In this document: positions 1-11,772 of the stretch, piece by piece
Layout of the letters: each line of letters opens with the position of its first letter
Position numbering within the stretch: position 1 is the stretch's first letter
NCBI GenBank assembly: GCA_028023455.1
Contig: JAQFVV010012490.1
Span: forward strand, 2,478,001 to 2,542,000
Length of the DNA: 64,000 nt
Direction: 5' to 3'
Origin: Epiperipatus broadwayi
Lineage: Eukaryota > Onychophora > Udeonychophora > Euonychophora > Peripatidae
Notes under the pieces: model-generated
Told to the model about the DNA's origin: nothing
Database searches by the model: none
The model's input: only the letters and a program-made list of their open reading frames with translations
Program-made: the position numbers and the translations under genes

Positions 1-224
1 AAAACAAATCCTCATCAACTATCACTTGACTAAGCCTGATGAATAATAACTTCTTCACTATTCTTGGAAAAGAAAGTTAGAGAGGTCTTTGTTCTACAGT
101 GCTATAGTGAAAAGCTTTTTTTTTTCCAAACCTGCACAAATGTTTACATATATCATAATGCATACCACAAGCTAAAATAAATAGAAAACATTCAAATCAC
201 CATTCATATTAAAATATTTCAACA

Positions 225-436
225 ATGTCCTCTGTGAATAAATATAAATTCTGAACTTCAAATGTATTCTTTTAGGTTTACCTGTTTGAAGTTCAGAATT
301 CATGATGTTAAGATATTTTAGTGATACCCTCTGTAAATAAATATAAATACTGGAATTCTAACAGTGAAACTTAAAAGGATAGCTATTTGAAAATTTATAT
401 TTATTCACAGAGGATATCAATGAAATATCTTAACAT
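225..436. repeat. Foldback (MITE-like) repeat with two hairpins
   Basis: Two nested inverted repeats are visible. An inner hairpin pairs 251-262 with 285-296 (CTGAACTTCAAA and its complement). A longer one pairs 305-348 with 393-436, with only a few mismatches; both arms contain a CTCTGT(A/G)AATAAATATAAAT-like block. A third degenerate copy of that block lies at about 225-250. There is no coding potential. It is probably a small non-autonomous element lying in PRKD intron 1. No target duplication was identified, so the outer ends are approximate. Confidence 0.6.
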
Positions 437-1756
437 TGTGAATGATGATTTAAATGTGACATATATGATATTTATAGAAATCTCAATCATTAAAATATAT
501 CTAAAGTATGTGACTCAAATATAATTTAAATACCTCAGCTCAGTCTAAGTGAATGTGTGCATGTGTGGATATATATATACCTATAGATTGAGAGAGGAAA
601 CAAGATAAGTACTTATGTGGAAAAACAAAATAAAAGGTAATTAATATTATCACACCTAGTAATGTTAGAATATGTTCTAATGGTTCATTAGAAAGATATA
701 AGCAATTTATATTGGGGAGAAGATAACAGAACAAATAAAATATATATATATATTATTTAGAAAATTAGTAATGACTAAACTACAAAAAACTATGCAGAAT
801 GTTAAAAATAAAGGTAACTTTTATTGTATATTAAGACTGAATTTTATAAAAAATGAAAAATAAAAATAATAAAAATGAGACAATTATTTGATACCATGGC
901 CTATAATTTTCAAAAAATAATAAAAATTGCATGTATGCATTTTAATAGCAGAAACTCATTAAAGTTTATGACATAGCTTTAAAGGTGAGATGTTAACTAC
1001 CATCAACAATAATTAAGTGTTACTGCTTGCTTATAACATCTAATTACTTAGTTACTCAATTTGCCTTCAGAAAGAGAGTTTAATATACATTCATATGTAG
1101 ACATTACAAAGAGAAAAATAACTTATAATACATATGACCAGAAGCTTGGAAGTGACAATCTGACAACAAGTTTTATTCAAATGACTAAAATGAGAACTTT
1201 TTACAAATTTTCAGACTGGGACTGACCAAAATCATTAAGCTCTAAAGTGATAGAAACCAATAACAAGCTACCTGACTAACTACCTGGAGACTCTTGACAC
1301 AATCAATGCACCTCAAATACATTAATTCATTTACTACAATAAATAAACTAATTTAAATAGATGTTCACTTGCACTAAAAATACCACTGAATTTAAATAGA
1401 AAGCAACACAATAAATTCAATTTAAAAAAAGAGGAAATTATATGTTAAAAACAAATAATTTATAAATTTAAAATAGCCATTTTTTAAAGTTAACTATATT
1501 AGATTAATGCATAATCTCTATTAAGACATTCAGCAGAAGAAAAAAAGATGATATTGGATGATTTATACAATTTACAATTTTATTTTTTAGATCTAAATGA
1601 AACAGTTCTAAATAATGAAAAAATTACTATCATAATAATCAAAAGTACTCCTATAATATTTATTATAAAGCTCTAGATATTGAATTGCTACAAATGGCAA
1701 GCAATGGCAAAATATCTTTGATCAGGACCAACTGCTATTGCTCAGTAGTAATACTC
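437..1756. other. AT-rich intronic DNA, nothing recognised
   Basis: This stretch lies downstream of the PRKD first exon on the minus strand, so it should be intron 1. I see no exon with splice signals, no RNA gene and no clear repeat family. PRKD exon 2, which should begin with a Phe-Pro-Glu-Cys-like motif, was looked for and not found. Confidence 0.5.
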
Positions 1757-1840
1757 TATTGCAATGTTGTGCAACCTATGAGTTATAACCCATCAAGGGT
1801 TGCTGAAAAAATTTTGGTGGTTATAGAATTCTCAACAAAT
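1757..1840 (+). mobile_element. Relic hAT end, SPIN-like sequence
   Basis: The stretch around 1762-1830 reads CAATGTTGTGCAACCTATGA, then a run resembling GTTATAACCC, a short A/T spacer, GGGTTGC and an A-rich tract. This resembles the conserved end of SPIN/Charlie-type hAT MITEs, which start CAGTGnTTCTCAACCT and are followed by facing GGGTCGCGACCC-like blocks. C-to-T decay would explain the differences. Only one end was recognised and there is no transposase. This is a family call from memory of the motif. Confidence 0.4.
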
Positions 1841-4800
1841 TTATGCATAACAATAAAAAAAAATTATTTTTTTTTTCCATTCTTTGAGTCAAAATAAAAT
1901 AAAATTTAGTCATGTTGGAAAATATCCATAATAAAACAAATATTTTATTTTTATCAGACTACTTTAATTCTGCAGTAATAACACTACTAGTTTCTTCTAG
2001 GATTTACTTTCCATCAATCCTGAATTAAATACATTTTAACATATAGGGACAAGTATTATATGCACTACAATTTAAAATTTAATGAAAATATAATGCATAC
2101 TGTTTGCTTTTAAGTTTTTTATGAGTCATTTAGAATATTTTTTTTACCATACTAATTGTTAATTACATTTTCCATTTATCACCTTGAAAATTAATCTCTT
2201 ATATAAAAGCCCTATTTTGTCTGTTATCTGAATATTGTCCACAATACTGTTTAATTGGTTGCTTTAACAGATTACTTTTTATAATTGGTTGATTTAACAA
2301 ATTACCAAAATGATGAATTTGACAAGATCGAAAATAACCATAATTTATATTATGAGCATTTTATGCCAAGGAAGTAATTCCATCCTTTATATTTAATAAT
2401 AGGTAATTTTTATTATGAAGCACAATTCTGCTATTAATAAAAAAATGCTTAGAAAAAAATCAGTACATGTGCTTTTAACTACAGTACAGAACTGAGTAGC
2501 TATAAAATTTAAATTGTGAAGAAAATATGATTACAGTACATAAATTCATGTTTGAAATGTATTTTAGTGAGGAAAAAAAGATGCTACAGTACTGTATTTA
2601 CATTTAGTTTTGGTTGGCATATAATAAGTTGTGTAGTTTGTGATATGTAGTTCATGCTAATTCTGCCATTAATAGTTGTCCTGAACGCTGCCAAATTCAC
2701 ATATCAAATATAAGATATATTTAAAAATTTACATTTTAATTTGGAGGGTTAATTTGATTATGAGCATTTTATTCAAAGCAATTAATTTCTATATTAAAAT
2801 CTTTTATTTAACTTATATTAAATTGTTTAAAAATTTGGTAAAGCAACCAAATTAAAATCAGCCTTTAACATAGGCCGGGTACATCTTGTCAATATATAGT
2901 TCATATACTTTATTCTAACATCTTTTTAAATAAAATAAAAAATTAATTGATCTTTTACATGGCAATTAAATACTGACTTTGGCTGTCAATTGGAAATGAT
3001 TATTCTGAACTGAAGAAAAAGGCAATAGTAGTTTTAATTCAATTGGCATCAACAGGATGTGAAATTGGCTTCTCAAAATTAGTTTGCTACTAAAATTAAA
3101 TATTTTTAATCTGATTATATCCAGAAAATGAATTAATGCTTTTGATTTCTAATGTTAATCCCAAACATAAAAACAATTAAGAGCTAGTTCTATGGAAGTG
3201 CAAGTTTCATATTAATTATCAAATTAATTACTAAATTAAATTTGTTTTTTTTTGTTGTTGTTGTTGTTGTTTATTAAATTCAATAAAAATTCTTTTTTTA
3301 ATCTGATTTATATAAATATAATGTGTAAATTAAGTACAAATGTAAATTAAGTACAAATGTATTAATATTATTATTTATTAAATTATGTATTCATAATATT
3401 TTTTAATTGTTTTAGGGATTACATAGAAATTCTGTCTTAAAAAAGGTGATTGTCTAGATATTTTTCTTAAGAGATTATGAACAGAAATAAGTTATATTAA
3501 ATAGTTTTCTGATCATTTTTAATATTTCACTAGTCTTACTCATTTTACTGATAGCTGCTTTAAACTATCTAAATATTTCAAAAGAATAGCTGCATGTGAC
3601 AAATTATAACAACACTAATTAAATGATAATTCAAGGAATGAAAAATTAGGAGTTGAATCTAACTAGAAAAGATTTAAGATATTGTTCATTTAAATGCTAA
3701 ATGAGAAAAATAAAAAGGAAAATCAATTGAAAAATGATGTGCCAGATATATATAATGATAGCAAGATTGTTTACAAAAAAAAAAATTACTAACACCTGAT
3801 ACATAATAGTAGCAACATTTTGAAAAAAGATTTGAAAAGTTTTGACAGCAACTAAATGAAAAAATATCAATGATTATAAAAATAAGCAAGACTCTATAGT
3901 AAATAAGAAATGCATTGACAGAAAGTGTGAAAAATTGTAAAATCAAAATTGTGGTTGCTAAACAAATTTTTAACAAAAGATTATTTTGCATATGGAATTT
4001 CCCCCCCTTTTTTTTAAAAGCATATAAGATTGTTTATGGTCTGAAAGGATATATAAGATTGGATAATGCAGAATATATGTATACACGTTGGATATACAAA
4101 AATATATGTATATAGAATAACAGTTCTAATTTTAAACAGAAATGTATCGCCAAAAAATTTAATGTTTCATTTACCGTTTGCCAATTCCCTTGACTAGACC
4201 TTTTATTATTTTAATACTGAATAAACTCTTTCTTCCGACAAAAATTTTAAACGTTGTCTAGAAAACTTTATATATTTATATAAGATCCTAGGCATACATA
4301 AAGAAAATTATATGCAACATACAATTTCATGTAAATATTTACAAATGCGTATATATAGATTTTAAAAATATAATTAACAACAAACATTGTTTTAAAAGTA
4401 ATCGTAATTCATTATTGGTATAATTAATAATGCACTAAATATTACATGATCATGTATTGCGGACATGCATTCTCATGATTAAAAATTGTTTGTTTGTTTG
4501 TTTATTGTTCTTCCTCCTTTATGTAATATAGAATGAAGCGCACTAAAATTATTATTCAAATGAACAAATCCAAGGTCATTTCCCCCTTCTAGGTCTATTA
4601 AAATTAGACAAGCTATCAATAAATAGTATTCTCGACAGACAAACCATCCAAAAAATGTTTATAAAAATCACATTTTTATTACAACTTTTTTTAAAAATTA
4701 AATACAAGTAAATATAAATTATACAGAAATAAATAAAAAAAAACTTATATAAATTTTCTTTTATTTATAGATACACACCCACATAAATTCGTGAGCATAT

Positions 4801-5580
4801 ATGAATGTGTGAAAAAAGTGTTCGTCTATAAATTCACACGCGCACATAAAAAACTTTTTTTGATCAGCCATAATAACGTGGTGATAAAACAGGTATTTTT
4901 AATGAAGTAAAACAAATTGGCTGGTTCAAGGACAAAAATAAAAAAATTCACCATATAGATATACTTTCACTTTTTCCAACAGCAAGCAAATCAATAAATG
5001 TTTAAAAAATAATTTATTAATAATTAAATAAAAATATATAAATAACATTTAAAGAAACTTTATACTCTTAGTAATTATGGCATTAAAGATCTAGTTTGAA
5101 TAATCAAACTTAAGAAGTGCAAATATAAAATATAATAGATTGTGGTATAAAATTAAAGAATTTTTCAGCGGCTTACAGATCAATAATAACTATAAATTTA
5201 ATTCATTCAGTTGCCTAAATAGTATTTTACACTTTGAAAACAATGAAATTAATCACCAAAATAAAGATTAGCCAGCGGCAATTTAGCCTAAAACTATCTT
5301 AATCGTGGTAACGTTACTTTCTAAAATTTATAATAAATATCAATCCTTTATAACAAAATAAAATGTTAAGAACAAAGCAACACTAATATCGCATATAAAC
5401 ATTGTTTGTTTAAGTTTACAAGTTTACTTTACTAAGTGTAGCAACGACGAATTTAATGTGATTTAAAATAAACTATTCGGTTTACACTAAATGAAATGTA
5501 AATCTAATTCAAAATGTATTAAGGTTAAATATCTATAGTTTATAAAATTATGCTTGAAAAATATTTAGAAATATATTTTA
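1841..5580. other. AT-rich intron, simple repeats only
   Basis: This is the remainder of the presumed PRKD intron 1. It contains a (TTG)n run at about 3251-3272, a (TTTG)n run near 4487-4505 and several A or T homopolymers. Short open frames here (for example around 3686-3991) are composed of AT-rich codons with no recognisable domain. I see no exon, RNA gene or larger repeat. Confidence 0.5.
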
Positions 5581-5591
5581 AAAAACTGCCT

Positions 5592-5608
5592 TGACGTGGC
5601 CAACGTCA
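5592..5608. promoter_or_regulatory. Paired CRE/ATF-like half sites
   Basis: TGACGTGGCCAACGTCA is a near-palindrome with two TGACG(T) half sites facing each other, about 290 bp inside PRKD intron 1 from the exon edge at 5902. TGACGT is the core of CREB/ATF binding sites. Another TGACGTAA lies at 6548-6555, just upstream of the PH-gene start codon. CpG dinucleotides are otherwise rare in the window, so these stand out. Function is inferred only. Confidence 0.35.
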
Positions 5609-5901
5609 TACCACCTTTTTCAAAGTGATTACACCTCCAAAGAGAAAAGGACAAGATCTACCTGATAGGGCGCTAGTCTACAATTCAAACAAAACATATT
5701 TTTTAAATGCACTTTAAAGATAATGCAACAATGCCAGTTATTCTACATTTTCAGCAGCGATTGTACTCAATTAAATTTCACAGCTGAAAATATTAAGATA
5801 ACATTATCTAAGTAAAAAAAAGCAAATAAACCAGTGTAAAGTGCTTGTAGTATTATGAAAGTAACACCGAACTAGCTTATGAGTTAGAATGATCCACCCA
5901 C

Positions 5902-6027
5902 CTTCCGTTCCAAGAAAGAACAGGCCAAATCCTTCAGGGTTTTCAATGTTAAGTTATTGCTCTCAGTTGTTACTAATTCACGCGTTAAACCCGCCTGTAT
6001 ATGAAACGTCAACCCTGGTCCATCCAT
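5902..6027 (-). CDS. PRKD: Protein kinase D, first coding exon (partial)
   Basis: From an in-frame ATG at 6027 the exon encodes 42 residues: Met-Asp-Gly-Pro, then GLTFHIQAGLTRE, a short variable stretch, and LKTLKDLACSFLERK. This matches the N-terminal ubiquitin-like region of animal protein kinase D (PRKD1-3, Drosophila PKD), where the same GxxFHxQxGLxRE and LxxLKxLACxxxxxK pattern precedes FPECG. The exon ends in phase 0 at a GTGGGT donor (5901 downward), where the FPECG exon would follow. PRKD is a diacylglycerol-activated Ser/Thr kinase acting at Golgi and plasma membranes; its C1, PH and kinase domains are outside the window. The frame stays open upstream to a TGA near 6160, but the codon at 6126-6124, in the context xTGGCGGAAG, is TTG rather than ATG. 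Either translation starts at 6027, or a start codon at 6126 was lost by mutation or sequencing error. Confidence 0.8.
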
Positions 6028-6564
6028 ATGCTGAATCAAATTATCCCTCTTCCAAAGTACAGTTCGACAGTAAATGGCGCAGGAAGTTACAACCTCCTGC
6101 TCATTATAAACTACAACTTCCGCCAAGACTAAATCACGTGAGTATATTCACTTGCTAAGGTGATCGATCTTTTTTTTAGTACTGACTGTTTTTTTTTCTT
6201 TCAAAGTAACTCACGCGTATTAAAGTTTGTATGAAACCACTTTTAATTTTTTCCTTAAGTATTTATTGTTATAAATTTATTAGTAGTATTTTTCAGCTGC
6301 TTCAAAAGATATAATTTTTGTAAGTTAAGACCAATACCATTCAATCCGGGGACGTCTTTTACTGTATTATATTATGATGTAGTTTTTACTGATTGACTTT
6401 ATAAAAATTACCGTATAATAAATGAAATAATGTTAATATTTGTGATAAATATATAAGTATTGTCTATCATGTAATAAAATTTAGAAATATATTTTTGAAT
6501 GAAGTGTGTGTTTAATGTGCACTGGAATATCCCAAATATCCTCGTTTTGACGTAAATATTCAAA
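6028..6564. promoter_or_regulatory. Bidirectional promoter / 5' UTR region
   Basis: About 540 bp separates the start codons of two divergent first exons (PRKD leftward, PH-domain gene rightward). The segment from about 5890 to 6360 is richer in CpG (ACGCGT, CACGTG, GGGGACGTC) than the rest of the window, as expected of a promoter protected from methylation decay. A CACGTG E-box lies near 6135 and a TGACGTAA CRE-like site at 6548-6555. No TATA box is placed confidently in this AT-rich DNA. Shared control of the two genes is inferred from arrangement only. Confidence 0.55.
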
Positions 6565-6762
6565 ATGGCGGAAACAACTAATCATATTGGTCATCTAAGA
6601 GATAAAAATTTACAAACTACTCTAAATAATACTCTCTTGATAACAGAGCATTCACTGCAATTAAGTGGCTGGCTAACTAAAAGAACAAAAATGTCTCGGA
6701 AATGGAAAAAGCAATGGTTTGTTCTTCAAAAGACTACATTAGCTTACGGATTTTCTCAACAG
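6565..6762 (+). CDS. PH-domain protein, first coding exon (partial)
   Basis: The ATG in a good animal context (CAAAATGG) opens 66 codons, ending in phase 0 at a CAG|GTAACG donor (6763). Residues 1-30 are polar and unremarkable. Residues 33-60 contain LSGWLTKR, KMSRKWKKQWFVLQ and TTLAYGF, the first two beta strands of a pleckstrin-homology domain. Ser-Gly-Trp-Leu, the Lys/Arg-rich loop and Trp-Phe-Val-Leu are hallmark positions, and the basic loop is where many PH domains bind phosphoinositides. The domain is cut off after strand 2, so at least one more exon to the right is required; I did not find it in the window. Many PH families share this start (adaptors, Rho regulators, lipid-transfer proteins), so no symbol is given. 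It is divergent from PRKD across a short promoter. Confidence 0.8.
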
Positions 6763-8104
6763 GTAACGTTGATCGAACTGACCATAATATAAACCTTGCG
6801 GCTTTTCTCTCATAGCATTTAAATGTTTAGGTTGCAGCATGTTACTCGCATAACTTACTTTTTATTGTCATCAATAGAATATTTAAATATATTATTAAAT
6901 TATTTGAGATATGCATTAGTTTTTGTTGTTTTTATAATAATAAAAAATACATTTGGAAATTGATTTTAATAATTGATTTGTTTTGTTTTTTTAAAATTTC
7001 GAATCAATATAGCACCTCTAGCAAAACTGTTTAGTTTCACTCATTTTTAAAAAAAAAACTGCAAATTCGGAACTTGATAATAAATGTACACATACTTTTG
7101 CGTATATATAAGGATAAATACATTCAAAATATTAGGGTACAACTTACAGTACTGTCTGCCACTTTTTATCTACATTTTAATTAATTCATACCCTTAGTAG
7201 AAAATATATAAATAATTTTTTCCTTATCAATAATAAATTTTTAATAGGAACGAGTTAATATGAATTTTGTAAGTACTTGAGTCACAAAATTATATATTGG
7301 AAGTAGATATGATTTTTCCCCCAATTTGATTAACCCAAAATTTAAAAATAATAATTTGAAAAATATTTTTAAATCAAAATAAAAAATAATTTTTTAACTT
7401 AAAATCAAGTAAACTTTTCATGGCCATTTTAACCACATATTTGTGTAAGTGCAAAATAGTGTGCATTTCATCCAGATAACTAAATCCACAAAATGCCCAT
7501 ATATATGTAAATATGTAAATTATTGTTTTTCTAAAAATTCAAATAGATCTTATTCAATCAGGAAAACAAAATGTTAACAGTAAAATTTTTATCATAAATG
7601 CATTTTAAAATTATTGATTTATTATTTTAATTATTCAAATTTTTACCAAAAGAAAAAAGTTTAGAACATGGTGTATTTTATTTTCAAATTATTATTAATA
7701 ATAATATATACTTTATTAAAATAACTATACTCCTAAGCGTAAGCACATTTTAATTTAATTTTAAATCTAGTTGATGCATCTTGTTTACAATTTGTGAGGA
7801 TGTAAAAATTTATAAAAGATGTTATACATAGAAATGAAGTTGAATTACTACAAGTATGTATATTTAATATATAAAAGAAAACCAGATAAATTAATCTTTA
7901 ACTGGTTTAAAGTTTATATCAGGACTAAAAGGATAATCTCAAGTTTAATAAAGGATTAGTGATAATCATTGATGTTTTTATCTGTGATAGTCCATATCAA
8001 AGTTATGGATAGAGTAAGTTTGACATTTGTAAATAAAAATGTAAAAATGAACATCACTTGATCACCATTTCTTATGCTTGCTTATAACTTATTAAAACAG
8101 GCTA
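6763..8104 (+). other. Presumed first intron of the PH gene, nothing else seen
   Basis: AT-rich sequence follows the GTAACG donor. There are no recognisable exons, RNA genes or defined repeats here apart from homopolymers and short direct repeats. Confidence 0.5.
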
Positions 8105-8165
8105 AACTCTATATGTATTCCATTGATTACTCTGGCTTGCACTGAGTGGCACTATGTATAGCGAG
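8105..8165 (+). repeat. Fragment of foldback family 2
   Basis: The block with CATTGATTACTCTGGCTTGC and the following ACTGAGTGGC...ACTATG-like sequence matches the outer end of the foldback at about 21150-21545 (there at about 21502-21545, and inverted at about 21170-21205). It lies about 0.56 kb beyond the end of the Penelope-like GIY-YIG frame, on the side expected for that element's 3' end. Confidence 0.6.
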
Positions 8166-8726
8166 TGCTTGTTTTAATGTAAAAATGACTGAATATCTTT
8201 TTAAAAATAATTGTCAATAAGTCGTAAGTAATGTGAGCTCTCCATCATTTATTAAGAATTCAGAGAGAATAAACAATAGAAACATAAAAATGATGGAATA
8301 GAAACTTAAAAATTATAGGTAAGAAACTTTAATGCTTATTTATTAAAATGCTATAAACATAAAGTGCAACTTAATTATTAGTTTCAAGTACAATTTAGAT
8401 ATTATAATTCAAAGCATTCCATATTTATTGTTTGTAAAATCAGTGTAATTATGTTTAAAAATGTGAATTTATATGAATTATATTAATTAACAATAACTAT
8501 TAAATGTCTGTATTTTTAAATAATATAATAATTCAAATCTATTTAACACAGTATCCGAATTTTAATAAATATATTCTTTACCGGAAGTACTTTCAATTGT
8601 AACACTGATAATCTTTATCAACCATCAATTAATACAAATTTACACAAAATAAATTTTTTTATATTACCCATCATTCAATTCATTCAAATTTCCCACAATT
8701 CTGTTGTTTTTATATTAGCTGATTGT

Positions 8727-9113
8727 CTATTCATTAAACCCTCTATTTCTAGATATTATCATTGCTTCCTTAATTTTTCGTTTTGCATTACATTGTTCAA
8801 TTTGAATAATTTTCACATTTCTATTATCAAATCTAAAACCATAATTATACGTTTTATTATGATCAAAAATAATTGATAGAGTATTCATACATATTGAAGT
8901 TTTATTTCCTTTCTGTATACATTTATATAATATCCTATGATCATTATATCGTTTTTGTAATGCATACTTTGATTCCCCTATATATTTCATTCGCAGCCAC
9001 ATATCAACATATATATATATAATAGAACTTAATTCAAACTTAGAAATCTGGGTTGTAGAATTATTTACTATATCATTTATATTGTTTGAAGAGAAAAAAG
9101 ATACCCTACACAA
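8727..9113 (-). mobile_element. Penelope-like element fragment, GIY-YIG endonuclease domain
   Basis: The minus-strand open frame of about 129 codons ends in a segment that fits the C-terminal GIY-YIG nuclease of Penelope-like retroelements. It runs IYIYVDMWL, then MKYIGESKYALQKRYNDH, then NTLSIIFDHNKTYNYGF (the usual spacer with its His), then VKIIQIEQCNAKRKIKEAMII and an R-N motif before the stop. KYIGES, KRYNDH and KRKIKEAMxIxR are the conserved blocks. The Cys residues that usually precede the GIY core are partly lost, and no reverse transcriptase is visible upstream (toward higher coordinates), so this is a truncated copy. Penelope elements encode reverse transcriptase plus this nuclease and carry terminal repeats with hammerhead ribozymes. 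No ribozyme is attached to this fragment, but a family 2 fragment lies 0.56 kb beyond its 3' end. Confidence 0.75.
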
Positions 9114-10070
9114 ACTGCTATAAAGTTTATTAATTTAACTTGTTGATTAGATATAAAAGGAATAGAAATCTATTTATCATTTTTTAATTTATTTAATATT
9201 TTCTTATATAAGATTACCTTTTTTATAAAAAGTAATTTATTTAATTTTATAAATTAAAAAAAAGTAAATTGTCATTTGCTTTAAACAAATTTTATGCTTC
9301 AGTTGATCTCAAATATTGTAAAACATTTATTTGTAAAACTTTTTTTAAATAAGGCAAACTTTGCAACAAACCCAAAAAATGTAGTAGCAATGAGTAATTG
9401 TTTTTAATTTCAAAAAAAAAAAAAAAAGAGTTTTAACTGTTATCTCTGAATAATAAAAATTAAAAGAAGATATGATTGGTATTATTTTTTTAATAAAATA
9501 AAAAAGTTTTAAATTAAATACCTGGGCATACAAATATTACACCATGGTCTTGATTTGTCAACAGCAAATGTTAAAAAAAAAATTTCATTAAAAAAAATGT
9601 AGTTTATGGTTCTGATTTCAGAACCAAAAAATTAGTTGATGGATATGAAAAAATGATAAATATATTTATGATAAGTTCATTATATATTAATGGGTATGTT
9701 TAAAAAATTTATATCCTATACAATTAATATGAAAAAATTTTGATCAGTCACTAGCATATGAATCAAATGAATATAAGTATAATATTTTATATACATTTCA
9801 TTTTAATCCCAGTTGTCTTTAAATAAATTAAATTCTAACAAATGTATAATAATCAGTTTTCTAATCTCTTTTCCTTCAGAAAATTGGTTAATTGCTTCGA
9901 AGAGATTTGTTAATGTCTTTAAATGACCTTTTTTATTTTGTTTATTTTAATGAAATATTTAACAATATTTATGTAAATAATATCAGTTTTTAAAATGAAT
10001 TTAATTAATAAGGATAATTTATTTTGTCTCTTGTATAAAATTGTATTAACAATATATGTTAATTCTTAAT
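9114..10070. other. AT-rich DNA, nothing recognised
   Basis: No gene, RNA or assignable repeat is visible. Long A and T runs occur around 9412-9427. Confidence 0.5.
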
Positions 10071-11200
10071 GAGTGGACTAATCACACCATCGTTTAACTC
10101 TGCAGGATGTTTTTTTTTTTTTTTATGTTTTATCCAGGTTTTTCAAAAAAGCTTATCATTCTAATAAACTTTTTTGTCTCTTCTTCCTATATTACATGTG
10201 TTCTTTTTCTAAATATTTCACAATCTTTTTGGAACCAATTTATAATTTTAATTATCCATCTATTTTTATATTGATATTTCAGATCTCTGAATTATTTTAA
10301 TGAGATCATTGATACTTGTTTGTTTTATCATCTATATATTTGCACTTTTGATCTCTCCTTGTTAATTCCTACAAATTTTTTTCCATATTTTATAGTGTAG
10401 TATGAGGTATTTCTATTACTTTGCTAGTAACATACAGATCCATAGATAAGCATTGACAAAATGCATTTATTAAAAACATTCCTTTTTAAACACATAAGCA
10501 TTTTTTTTTTTTTTTTGTAATATTATTTCAACTTTAATCCCATGATTAATTTTGTCATTATTTTACTAACATCTGACTCTGGTATTATATTAACTTCTGT
10601 CATTTTATTATTATCAATTTTATTTGATCTGGGAGTGGGGTTAAAAAAAATCATTAAACATTACTGTAATCTCTTTTAGCATTTTTTTTTTTTTTAGTTA
10701 CTGTTTTTTTTTTTTTGCTTTCATTTGATAGCATATGTAATATTGCCTGAAGCTCTGAAGCATTATTATGCAAAGGGAACCACATTTATTTGAAATGTTG
10801 ATGATTAAAATAATCTCAGTTTATTTTTATTTCCTTTCTGTTTTAATCTGTCTAAAAAAAAGTGCTGTAAAAGTTTGGAATGAATGGATTGCACTTATAC
10901 CTTTATTATTATTAATTTGTTTAATATTATTATGTAATGTAATTGTTACTGCTACATTTTGATGAATATTCTTTAAAATTTGATTCTCTAATGCTTTAAT
11001 TATTAGAGGATTAAATTATAGAATCAAATGCTTTTCCAGAAAATGAAAAAGTTTTAATTCATCACATATATATTTCTTAATATATGTAATCTATTATGAT
11101 GAAATTATTTTTAAAACCAGATTATTGTCATTTTTTTATTAGTTTCAGTTTAAAATTTTTTAATATTTTTATTTTCATCTTTCTCAAATATGAACAGTAT
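10071..11200 (-). mobile_element. RTE LINE copy 1, 3' third
   Basis: Read on the plus strand, this is a decayed match to 56950-58130 of the better-preserved RTE copy. Shared landmarks are TGCAGGATG near 10102, the block with TTATTAAAAACATTCCTTTT and AACACATAAGCAT near 10465-10502 (57365-57400 in the other copy), GCTCTGAAGCATTATTTT-like sequence near 10751, and GAATCAAATGCTTTTC near 11021 (57960). It therefore encodes, on the minus strand, the RT fingers/palm and C-terminal region. All reading frames are broken. The element resumes at about 14060 and again at 17766, so the intervening DNA is younger insertions. Confidence 0.75.
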
Positions 11201-11299
11201 TATTTAGAGAGGATTTGAGATCAGACTTTCAAGTTCCCTTCAGTCATCCACTCCATCTTATACAATCAATACTTGACCACATACATGTGAAAAAGATAA

Positions 11300-11358
11300 A
11301 TGATCTCCAATATACATATTTCATGCTGAACCAGCACTCATCAGTTGGTACGGATCAT
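11300..11358 (-). ncRNA. Type I hammerhead ribozyme motif, canonical core (family 1)
   Basis: On the minus strand, from 11358 downward, the order is as follows. Stem I 5' strand is AUGAUC, loop CGU, ACCAA. Then come core CUGAUGA (11344-11338), stem II GUGCUG-GUU-CAGCAU with six pairs, and core GAA. Stem III is only three pairs (AUA-UG-UAU), followed by cleavage-site nucleotide A (11311). Stem I 3' strand is UUGG, A, GAUCAU. All invariant core nucleotides are present, and AUGAUC pairs with GAUCAU. The tiny stem III is the form known from Schistosoma, newt and other animal hammerheads. Self-cleavage is predicted, not shown. Confidence 0.75.
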
Positions 11359-11690
11359 CTTCCACACATATATATAAAGTCAGTGCTTAGTTTATATTAA
11401 GATAGCAAATCTTCAAACTTTAATGAACAGGTTTCATTCTTCTTCACTCTCCAATCCTTCAGCCATTCTTATCATTGAAAATCTGATGATTACATTATCA
11501 AAGCCCTTGTTTGCCAATTTTGTTGTCATATCCATGTTGACTATAAGTCACTCTGACCTCTCATATGTAGGACCTTAAGACTATTTAAAGTTGGAGATTG
11601 GAGAAGATTGAAGCCTGTTAATTACAGTCTGAAGATTTGCTATCTTGATATAAACCAAGCATTGATTATATGTGTGTGTGGGGGGGGAAG

Positions 11691-11749
11691 ATGATGCAAG
11701 CCAACTGATGAGTGCTAGTTCAGCACGAAATTTATATATTGGAGATCAT
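11691..11749 (+). ncRNA. Type I hammerhead ribozyme motif (family 1, right arm)
   Basis: Stem I AUGAU (11691-11695), loop and CCAA, CUGAUGA (11705-11711), stem II GUGCU(A)GUU(C)AGCAC, GAAA (11727-11730), a weak short stem III, then UUGG (11739-11742) and AUCAU (11745-11749). The core is intact. Stem II has one A-C mismatch next to the loop and stem III has a U-U mismatch, so activity is less certain than for the left-arm copy. Confidence 0.65.
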
Positions 11750-11772
11750 TTATCTTTTTCACATATATATAT

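Noticed and set aside
1-5880. PRKD exon 2 (FPECG... region)
   Set aside because: I searched the minus strand for the motif and saw no match. The next exon is probably beyond the left edge.
10768-10962. Hydrophobic 64-residue frame as a small membrane protein
   Set aside because: It is antisense to the RT region of RTE copy 1 and matches the plus strand of the other RTE copies.
11215-11400. Open frame that resembles another at 39424-39612 at the protein level (conserved small protein?)
   Set aside because: Both overlap the left arm of foldback family 1, including its hammerhead in antisense. The similarity is explained by DNA homology of the repeat.
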